A stretch of DNA of 7,731 nt. It comes from Planctomycetaceae bacterium (GTDB lineage Bacteria > Planctomycetota > Planctomycetia > Pirellulales > Thermoguttaceae). The notes under the pieces are model-generated. The model did not search any database, had not been told where the DNA came from, and was given only the letters and a program-made list of their open reading frames with translations. A program made the translations under genes and the position numbers. Of this stretch, positions 1 to 4,985 are shown in pieces (the first letter of the stretch is position 1; every line of letters starts with the position of its first letter). The stretch spans positions 1 through 7,731 of the forward strand of contig JAIRLW010000493.1 in the NCBI GenBank assembly GCA_031259095.1, given 5' to 3'.

Positions 1-4
1 CCGT

Positions 5-1666
5 TTACTTTTTTCCCATTCGGTAAGTTCGGAGTAAAATATCGTCGGCGTCGGCGAATTGTTCGAGCATGTCGGCTTCGACAACAAACACCATCACCGA
101 TTGTTGACCGTCTTTATCCGTCATCAGATTGTAAATCCAACGAAGTGATAATTCCTCAACTGTTCCGTCAATCAACACCGTAAAAACTTTATATCCTAAT
201 CTGTTGGTATGTTCTTCGGCAGCAACAACTTTGCCGAAATTTTTCCCGAGACCATCAGCTAATTCTTTCTTAAACTTATCCAGTGTGGTCATCGTTTTGA
301 GATCGACTTTGCCCATGTCGGCAATGTTACACTGAGCAACAAGTTCGCCTTTGTGTAACTTGCGGAGAATGGTCGTTTGCGGATCATCTTGGAAAACATA
401 CCAGTCACGGTCATGCGAAAACTGCCAAGGTCCTTTACCGCCGTTGTATTTGAGTTTCAGAACACTGTCGGTTGGTTTGACATTGATATTACTTATGGCG
501 TTGTCGGTTAGTACTTGCGGGGCTTCAATCGGTGAAATTTTAACCTGAAGCCGCGCCACCAGATCAAGACCGGGACCAACATGTCCGATAGAACGGTTTT
601 CTTCAATTAAAAGACCGAGCCAGTTAATTCGTTGCGCAATCAGATCAAACTGAAATTTAGCCCGAATGGACATTTCGGTTGCCGCCCCGAGATAAACGCC
701 GCTCACATCCCCCACCACTTCGATCATCGCCATTTTGTCCGCAACCGCCGTCAACACCGCTTCTACATTACTTTCCGTTACCGCGTCAACCGAAAGGAAG
801 GAACGGAGAACACTGTCGGAAATTTTCCACGTGTCGCCAACACGCATTTCCTTGTTCGGCAGAAGACGGTCAAGCGTTAAGGTGTTGCCCGGCAAGTCTT
901 CGATCAAGAGTAATTGCTCGCCGCGTAACGAACCTCGCGGCGAAAAAAGCGACACTTTATCGCCCTCAAGCGAACAAACAATCGTTTGTAATTCCTCATC
1001 AAGTTCCGGCATCTTAACCTGATCGCCGATTTTCATTTTCGACTTGGCAAGATTATATTGTCGGATACTGACCAACGGACCCGTCGAAAGTGAAAACTGA
1101 TCAACACGCTCTTCATACCGGAAACCGGCAACCACTTCCATTTTATCGGTTGTTGCTTTGAGTTCATTCGAAACCTGTTTGACGTCACCGGTTACTTCGA
1201 GCAATGTTTCAACTAAATCGGTTGAACCACGTTGACGACTGCTTTTCAAAAGAAATTTTTCTTCTGAAATTCTTGAAACATTGCCGGAACCATTTGTTGC
1301 CGGTTCTGTTTTTTCGGGAAGCCGAACTGCGGAAACCGGACGTTGAACGATTGTTTTCTGAACCAGTTTTGGGTCTTCCAGATTTGTTGGCGGAACAGGC
1401 GCCGGACTATTTTGTTCCGACTCTTTCGTTTTGCTCGATTTACCCCAAATAACTCCTTTACCGGAACCTTGTTGAGCAACTTTGACCGGCGAATCGACTT
1501 TCGTTTCGATATCGTCATTATCGACAGCTTTTGCAGACTCTATGTCTTGTGTGTTTTCTCCATTTTCAGCGCCTTTACTTATTGCGGCAATTAAAACCGC
1601 AGAGAGTAAAAGGGCGATAAAAAAAGTCCAATCAACTAACGATTTAAGACAAAATCGAGATCGCAT
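5..1666 (-). CDS. Membrane-anchored or secreted protein of unknown function
   Basis: I do not recognise a named family. From the preferred start the product is 553 residues. A basic N-terminus is followed by one hydrophobic segment (about residues 14-30), which is either a signal peptide or a signal anchor. Residues 31-150 are a low-complexity, charged, Pro/Ser-rich linker. Residues 175-385 form a beta-rich region containing the motif VGDTW (276-280). A separate C-terminal region (about 400-553) has alternating strands and ends in RTYRMGKK. Its pattern loosely recalls PsbP/Mog1-like folds, which is inference only. Most of the protein probably lies outside the cytoplasmic membrane. The start at 1666 is chosen because GGAGG lies 11 nt upstream (1678-1682 on the plus strand). 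The in-frame ATGs at 1705 and 1684 have no Shine-Dalgarno sequence. The gene is divergent from rho and separated from it by 1.2 kb. The reading frame is intact and the stop is at 5-7. Confidence 0.85.
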   Translation of the reverse strand: MRSRFCLKSLVDWTFFIALLLSAVLIAAISKGAENGENTQDIESAKAVDNDDIETKVDSPVKVAQQGSGKGVIWGKSSKTKESEQNSPAPVPPTNLEDPKLVQKTIVQRPVSAVRLPEKTEPATNGSGNVSRISEEKFLLKSSRQRGSTDLVETLLEVTGDVKQVSNELKATTDKMEVVAGFRYEERVDQFSLSTGPLVSIRQYNLAKSKMKIGDQVKMPELDEELQTIVCSLEGDKVSLFSPRGSLRGEQLLLIEDLPGNTLTLDRLLPNKEMRVGDTWKISDSVLRSFLSVDAVTESNVEAVLTAVADKMAMIEVVGDVSGVYLGAATEMSIRAKFQFDLIAQRINWLGLLIEENRSIGHVGPGLDLVARLQVKISPIEAPQVLTDNAISNINVKPTDSVLKLKYNGGKGPWQFSHDRDWYVFQDDPQTTILRKLHKGELVAQCNIADMGKVDLKTMTTLDKFKKELADGLGKNFGKVVAAEEHTNRLGYKVFTVLIDGTVEELSLRWIYNLMTDKDGQQSVMVFVVEADMLEQFADADDILLRTYRMGKK

Positions 1667-1677
1667 TTTTCGTATAT

Positions 1678-1682
1678 CCTCC
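1678..1682 (-). promoter_or_regulatory. Ribosome binding site that decides the start at 1666
   Basis: Read on the minus strand this is GGAGG, 11 nt before the ATG at 1664-1666. It overlaps the alternative upstream ATG at 1682-1684, so that ATG is unlikely to be the main start. Confidence 0.6.
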
Positions 1683-1881
1683 ATTTTAGCGAGAACTATT
1701 TCCATGTTAGGTTATTTTTATGTCGTTGAAAACATTCTTTTGGGTTTATCGTCAGTAAGGTTATGCCGACTTTGACGGAAATGACGAAAATAACGGAAGA
1801 GAATTAAGAGAAATCAGAAAATGAATAAAATGACATTGAAGGCAACCTTTCTGATGGTAACTTCTAAAAACTCATTTTTTG

Positions 1882-1927
1882 ATCGACCGAAATCGACTAA
1901 AATCGATTTTAGCCGATTTCGGTCGAT
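1882..1927. repeat. 46-bp near-perfect palindrome
   Basis: The two 23-nt arms are exact reverse complements apart from one A/C mismatch (1896/1913). The centre is AATCGATT, inside a perfect inner palindrome CTAAAATCGATTTTAG (1897-1912). The outer arms are CGACCGAAATCG and CGATTTCGGTCG. There is no loop, so it could extrude as a cruciform or form a long hairpin in RNA. It lies in the intergenic region between two divergent genes. It has no run of T on either side that would make it a standard terminator. Its function is unknown; it could be a binding site for a dimeric protein or a dispersed repeat. Confidence 0.85.
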
Positions 1928-1987
1928 TTTAGTTGGTGAAAAAATAAGGTTAGAGAAAAGGTCTAATATACGGGTTTTCCCTCACAG

Positions 1988-2041
1988 TTGCGTCGGTGGT
2001 CGGCGGCAGCCGATGCGATGTTTCGGCGAAACATCGCCTAC
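1988..2041. repeat. GC-rich REP-like hairpin element
   Basis: A GC-rich block sits inside AT-rich DNA. It contains a perfect 10-bp stem, GCGATGTTTC paired with GAAACATCGC (2015-2024 and 2028-2037), with a 3-nt GGC loop. A smaller CGGC/GCCG hairpin (2001-2004 and 2009-2012) lies beside it. The composition shift and compact double-hairpin form suggest a dispersed extragenic repeat that has been inserted here. Only one copy is visible in the window, so repeat status is inferred. Confidence 0.5.
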
Positions 2042-2059
2042 CTAATCAAGAAAAATCAT

Positions 2060-2156
2060 TGTCTCTCATGTCCCATTTGTCTCACTTGTCCCCAATGTCC
2101 CTAAAATTTCAGTGTAAGAACATTGGGGACAAGTGGGACATGAGAGACAAAGGGGA
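2060..2156. repeat. Inverted pair of 9-nt repeat arrays forming a long hairpin
   Basis: The left side is five tandem 9-nt units of the form TGTCYCNNW (2060-2104). The right side is about four units of the reverse complement (2125-2160). Exact pairing joins 2083-2098 to 2120-2135 (16 bp) and 2061-2073 to 2136-2148 (13 bp). A 9-nt bulge on the left is one extra repeat unit, which points to growth by replication slippage. ORFs here on both strands are a by-product of the 9-nt period. Confidence 0.8.
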
Positions 2157-2184
2157 CGAGCAAAAAGAATTTTTTTATTTGGTC

Positions 2185-2215
2185 TTGACAGACTGTCGTA
2201 ATTGGTTATTATACT
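2185..2215 (+). promoter_or_regulatory. Strong sigma70-like promoter, probably for rho
   Basis: A perfect -35 box TTGACA (2185-2190) is preceded by a T-rich stretch. It is followed by TATTAT (2207-2212, 16-nt spacer) or TATACT (2210-2215, 19-nt spacer). The next plus-strand gene is rho, about 650 nt downstream, so transcripts from here would have a long leader that runs through mobile element 1. A promoter for a small RNA is the main alternative. Confidence 0.5.
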
Positions 2216-2245
2216 GATTACTTTGAATTGGAATTTAAAAGTATT

Positions 2246-2403
2246 GTAATATATCAGTGGAATAATTGTTTGTTTTTTGCAAATACTTAATTCCAATCAA
2301 CTTACATCAAATTTTATGTTTTAAACCGTGAAATGACGTGTGTTCTTAACTGATTATTACATAAGAACTTACGTTAAAGACGCAAATTCCGCTGATAGAT
2401 TAC
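2246..2403. mobile_element. IS66-type non-autonomous element 1 (158 bp)
   Basis: The left end is GTAATATATCAGTGGAAT (2246-2263). The right end is ATTCCGCTGATAGATTAC (2386-2403), an inverted copy with two mismatches. The element is flanked exactly by the 8-bp direct repeat AAAGTATT (2238-2245 and 2404-2411), a target-site duplication. Inside there is no ORF of note, but an imperfect hairpin joins 2336-2348 to 2362-2374 (GTTCTTA/TAAGAAC core). GTAA ends with 8-bp duplications are typical of the IS66 family, so mobilisation in trans by an IS66 transposase is inferred. It lies between the predicted promoter at 2185 and rho. Confidence 0.85.
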
Positions 2404-2411
2404 AAAGTATT

Positions 2412-2867
2412 TATTTGCTTGTTGTCGCATCGTGGTGATTGAGACGGACTCTTTTGAAGTCTCTGCTGTTCCCAATCAGAATTTGATTGTCGCCGAACAC
2501 CGGTGGCCAATTCATTCGACAAACACGTTGTTTCCGGCAATTTATTGACTCTCGCAGCATCTTTTTGATTTTGTATGTTCTTCACAATTAAAAAGAGCTT
2601 TAGTCATTAGGATGGACTTTCACAAAACCTTTTGGAAATTGAGACCGGATAAATCATTCCGTTGATCGCCGTTGCTCCAAACACTCAACGTAATACCCCA
2701 ACAGTTACACTATTACCGAATGTTCGTCTTTCGTATATTGTTTTTTAGGATATTGTTCCAATTCCTTGTCGGATATTGGAGTTTCATTGTTAAATTGTGT
2801 TACCGCCAAGTTTTCTTGAACACTCTTTGCGGTATTCTTTTGATCATCACCAACCAGGTGTCTTTAC
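2412..2867 (+). other. Non-coding stretch upstream of rho, probable mRNA leader
   Basis: This 456-nt stretch contains no convincing gene. The only small ORFs are weak: a 17-codon plus-strand ORF at 2612-2665, a hydrophobic 55-codon ORF from 2720 that overlaps the rho start, and a 61-codon minus-strand GTG ORF at 2400-2585. None has a good Shine-Dalgarno sequence. If the promoter at 2185 drives rho, this is 5' leader. Rho leaders in other bacteria can carry autoregulatory sites, but no such element is recognisable here. Confidence 0.35.
2766..2795 (+). promoter_or_regulatory. Weak candidate proximal promoter for rho
   Basis: TTGTCG (2766-2771) and TTAAAT (2790-2795) are separated by 18 nt and lie about 75 nt before the rho start. 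The match to the sigma70 consensus is only moderate, and chance matches are common in DNA this AT-rich. Confidence 0.25.
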
Positions 2868-4193
2868 ATGCCAAGAAATCACTCTAACATGCACAGAAAT
2901 AACTCTAACGGAAACCGTTACAACGCTCGAAACAACCGAAACGGCGGCGGAGGCGGAAAACCGCGTTCCGCTCCAAACAGCGGCGGAGGCGGTCAGAAAA
3001 ATAATTTTAAGAAAGCAAAACCCGGCGGCGCTCCCACCGGTGTGATGGAAGTCGGCGATCCAAACGCCTACTACGAAACCACCGGCGCATTGGAATTACA
3101 TCCTAACGGTTATGGTTTTTTGCGTGATCCCAACAACGATTATGCCCGAATTATCACGGATCCGTTCGTGCCGGGCAGTATGATCGAGAAATATGGATTT
3201 CGCGAAGGCGTACTCATTAGCGGTTTAATCCAGCCCGGTACCAAAACCCAAGGTCCCAGAGTTCGTGAAATTCGGGATGTTGACGGCATTTCGGCTGATG
3301 ACTATCCGCGCATCAAACCATTTGATGAACGCACGCCCATCAACCCCGAAGAATGGCTTCGACTCGAAACCGGTCCCCAACCGCTGACCACGCGCGTCAT
3401 GGATATTCTTACTCCACTCGGAAAAGGTCAACGCGCCTTGATTGTCGCACCGCCCCGAAGTGGAAAAACAATCTTGCTTCATCATATTAGTCAGGCAATT
3501 GTTAAAAATCATCCCGACGTTAAAGTAATCATTCTTCTGGTCGATGAACGTCCTGAAGAAGTTACCGACTTCCGGCGTGCGGTCAACGCCGAAGTGGTTG
3601 CAAGTAGTCTGGATCGGGAAATCGAATCGCATGTCCGACTCGCACAACTCGTCGTGGAACGTTGCCGACGTTTAGCCGAAATGGGAAAAGACGTCTTTTT
3701 GTTGCTGGATTCAATCACCAGACTCGCAAGAGCCTTCAATAAATGGGTTGGAAACACAGGACGAACTATGTCCGGCGGAGTGGATATCAAAGCAATGGAT
3801 ATTCCTAAAAAACTCTTCGCAACCGCACGCGCCTTTGAAGAAGGAGGTTCACTCACCATCGTTGGAACTGCTCTCATCGAAACCGGAAGTCGTATGGACG
3901 ACCTGATTTTTCAAGAGTTTAAGGGAACCGGTAATATGGAACTCGTTCTCGATAAGAAATTAGCGGAACGTCGGATTTGGCCCGCCATCGATATTGGTCT
4001 ATCTGGAACTCGTCGCGAAGAAAAACTCCTGCCTCCAGATATATTGCACGCCGCCACACTGATCCGCCGAACGCTTTCCTCCAGAAATCCCACCGACGCT
4101 ATGGAAGCGCTCACCACAAGACTTCTGAGATCAAACTCCAATGCCGAATTCTTTTTCCAATTTCTCAAAAGCGCACAATCAAGATTGGATTAA
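2868..4193 (+). CDS. rho: Transcription termination factor Rho
   Basis: This is the hexameric RNA-dependent ATPase and helicase that ends transcription of untranslated RNA in the cytoplasm. The product has 441 residues. Residues 1-60 are Asn/Gly/Arg-rich and disordered. Residues 72-145 form the cold-shock RNA-binding domain, with the RNP1-like GYGFLR at 81-86. The ATPase core follows: Walker A PPRSGKT (195-201), DERPEEV with the catalytic Glu (226-232), Walker B LLLD before SITRLARAFN (278-291), Q-loop around TMSGGVD (300-306), EFKGTGNMEL (350-359), and SGTRREE with the arginine finger at R382 (379-385). All core motifs are intact. The helical Rho N-terminal domain present in E. coli is not visible; the low-complexity tail takes its place. 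AGGTG (2856-2860) lies 7 nt before the ATG and supports this start. No clear terminator follows. Confidence 0.98.
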   Translation: MPRNHSNMHRNNSNGNRYNARNNRNGGGGGKPRSAPNSGGGGQKNNFKKAKPGGAPTGVMEVGDPNAYYETTGALELHPNGYGFLRDPNNDYARIITDPFVPGSMIEKYGFREGVLISGLIQPGTKTQGPRVREIRDVDGISADDYPRIKPFDERTPINPEEWLRLETGPQPLTTRVMDILTPLGKGQRALIVAPPRSGKTILLHHISQAIVKNHPDVKVIILLVDERPEEVTDFRRAVNAEVVASSLDREIESHVRLAQLVVERCRRLAEMGKDVFLLLDSITRLARAFNKWVGNTGRTMSGGVDIKAMDIPKKLFATARAFEEGGSLTIVGTALIETGSRMDDLIFQEFKGTGNMELVLDKKLAERRIWPAIDIGLSGTRREEKLLPPDILHAATLIRRTLSSRNPTDAMEALTTRLLRSNSNAEFFFQFLKSAQSRLD

Positions 4194-4281
4194 TTGGTTA
4201 AGGGATAGAAAATTAGGTGTTGGGTAAGAATTAAGCGTCAGGGAACAGAATCCCCGAATGATATTGAGGATACATTTCACG

Positions 4282-4365
4282 AATTGGGAATTTCCAAACT
4301 GAAATAGGAAGTTCCCTAACTGAATTCGGAAAGCCAATAATTGAGTTTGGGAAGTTCAAAAATTC
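4282..4365. repeat. Degenerate 21-nt tandem repeat, four units
   Basis: Four consecutive 21-nt units begin at 4282, 4303, 4324 and 4345. They share a GGAA or GGGAA core and mostly end in CTGA or TTGA. On the minus strand they would encode heptads such as FPNSIIG, FPNSVRE and LPISVWK, but that ORF has no credible start. The last 8 nt of unit four (AAAAATTC) are the target site used by mobile element 2. The DNA between the rho stop and 4282 shows no gene or clear terminator. Confidence 0.7.
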
Positions 4366-4535
4366 GTAATATATCAGTGGAATCATTGTAACTACTTCTT
4401 TTCTGCATTTTCCGCGAAATGTTGCGTATTCTGCGTTCAATTTAAACGCAAAATACGCTGAATATCGCAAAACACACAGAATATAGGAAAAACAACGGAA
4501 TTGTTAAAAAATAAAATAATCCGCTGATATATTAC
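4366..4535. mobile_element. Inner 170-bp unit with IS66-type ends, nested in element 2
   Basis: The left end is shared with element 2. An inverted end TCCGCTGATATATTAC closes the unit at 4535. With flanking bases the inverted repeat extends to AATTC...GAATT, giving about 21 bp with one mismatch. No 8-bp duplication flanks this pair (AAAAATTC versus GAATTAAC). Inside, 4424-4437 pairs with 4445-4458 (14 bp, one mismatch, 7-nt loop). It may be an older element captured at the end of the composite. Confidence 0.55.
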
Positions 4536-4640
4536 GAATTAACTAATTCTAACCCAAAATTAACTAATTCTAACCTGGAATTAACTAATTCTAACCCAAA
4601 ATTAACTAATTCTAACCCACAATTAACTAATTTTACGCTG
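4536..4640. repeat. 21-nt tandem repeat, five units
   Basis: Five head-to-tail 21-nt units (4536, 4557, 4578, 4599, 4620) share the core AATTAACTAATTCTAACC. Units one to four are nearly identical and the fifth diverges at its end. There are no spacers, so this is not a CRISPR array. The 21-nt period equals seven codons. On the minus strand one frame stays open and reads as GLELVNF-like heptads, but it has no start. Confidence 0.9.
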
Positions 4641-4727
4641 AGCTTTTCAGAATTGGGCGTAATTTTGAAGAACATTACATCTGTTTTGTTCGATGTGTGA
4701 ATTTTGTTTTATCAAAAATTTTACAAC

Positions 4728-4733
4728 GAGGAG
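4728..4733 (+). promoter_or_regulatory. Ribosome binding site of the ORF at 4740
   Basis: GAGGAG lies 6 nt before the ATG at 4740-4742. It is among the best Shine-Dalgarno matches in the window and is the main reason to take the short ORF seriously. Confidence 0.6.
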
Positions 4734-4739
4734 AATTTT

Positions 4740-4922
4740 ATGGTATCAAAGAGAGATTGGCTTCCTGGTTCGCGTGCGGATCAGATTTCGATGGCGAAGG
4801 ATTGGTTGCTCCTTTTGGATCGTCCGACGCCTTGGGGGGGGTCCGTCAACTCCCTATTGTCCCTTAGATCAAAGGACTTTAGGGACAAAGACGCCGCCCT
4901 GCAAGGGCAAATACTTTTTTAA
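4740..4922 (+). pseudogene. 60-codon ORF in element 2, probable 5' remnant of a gene
   Basis: The product starts MVSKRDWLPGSRADQISMAK and continues DWLLLLDRP. This looks like a real folded N-terminus, and its feel recalls gut-bacterial hypothetical proteins beginning with a D-W/F-L/F-P motif, but I cannot name the family. After about residue 30 the sequence becomes uncharacteristic: it crosses a run of eight G (4834-4841) and then hairpin DNA (4857-4888), and ends at a TAA in a T-run. I read it as the start of a gene whose body was lost and replaced by repeat DNA. A shift in the G-run would extend the frame to 4944 without restoring anything recognisable. The alternative is a genuine small passenger gene carried by the element. 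The start is supported by GAGGAG 6 nt upstream. Confidence 0.45.
4896..4920 (+). terminator. Possible intrinsic terminator at the end of the short ORF
   Basis: GCCCT pairs with AGGGC (4896-4900 and 4904-4908) around a 3-nt loop, and six T follow at 4915-4920. The stem is short and six bases separate it from the T-run, so activity is uncertain. The hairpin overlaps the last codons of the short ORF. Confidence 0.35.
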
Positions 4923-4985
4923 CCTCAAACGAAAATTCCACTGATATATTACAAAAATTCTTTAACTTAAAAAGGAATTAAGATC

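Larger units (their letters stand above)
4366..4952. mobile_element. IS66-type non-autonomous element 2 (587 bp, composite)
   Basis: The left end is GTAATATATCAGTGGAAT (4366-4383). The right end, ATTCCACTGATATATTAC (4935-4952), is its perfect 18-bp inverted copy. The 8-bp direct repeat AAAAATTC flanks it exactly (4358-4365 and 4953-4960), so the whole 587 bp moved as one unit. It contains an internal inverted end (4518-4535), a 21-nt tandem array, and a 60-codon ORF with a strong ribosome binding site and a terminator-like hairpin. No transposase is encoded, so it would depend on one acting in trans. The right end lies 33 bp before the DUF1598 gene. Confidence 0.85.

Noticed and set aside
632..1022. 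Overlapping plus-strand ORFs of 82-112 codons
   Set aside because: They lie antisense to the long gene at 5-1666, have low-complexity basic translations and no ribosome binding sites; they are shadows.
2201..2220. GTAAT...ATTAC near 2199-2221 as a further transposon end
   Set aside because: The sequence between does not match the 18-bp end consensus; the bases are better explained as part of a promoter.
1996..2296. ORFs on both strands through the hairpin DNA
   Set aside because: They arise from 9-nt repeats and the REP-like hairpin, which keep frames open by periodicity.
2400..2585. Minus-strand ORF of 61 codons with a GTG start
   Set aside because: It has no ribosome binding site and no recognisable sequence, and its 3' end runs into mobile element 1.
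2672..2887. Hydrophobic plus-strand ORF of 71 codons overlapping the rho start
   Set aside because: Its TTG start and internal ATG (2720) lack a Shine-Dalgarno sequence. The hydrophobic character follows from T-rich DNA, although a leader peptide cannot be fully excluded.
3225..3877. Minus-strand ORFs of 122 and 140 codons
   Set aside because: They are antisense to the strongly conserved rho gene and their translations resemble no protein.
4231..4470. Minus-strand ORF with heptad repeats (FPNSVRE-like)
   Set aside because: The heptads are the translation of a 21-nt DNA repeat. The ORF crosses a transposon end and has no credible start.
4536..4640. Possible CRISPR array
   Set aside because: The repeats are directly adjacent with no unique spacers, and no cas gene is present.
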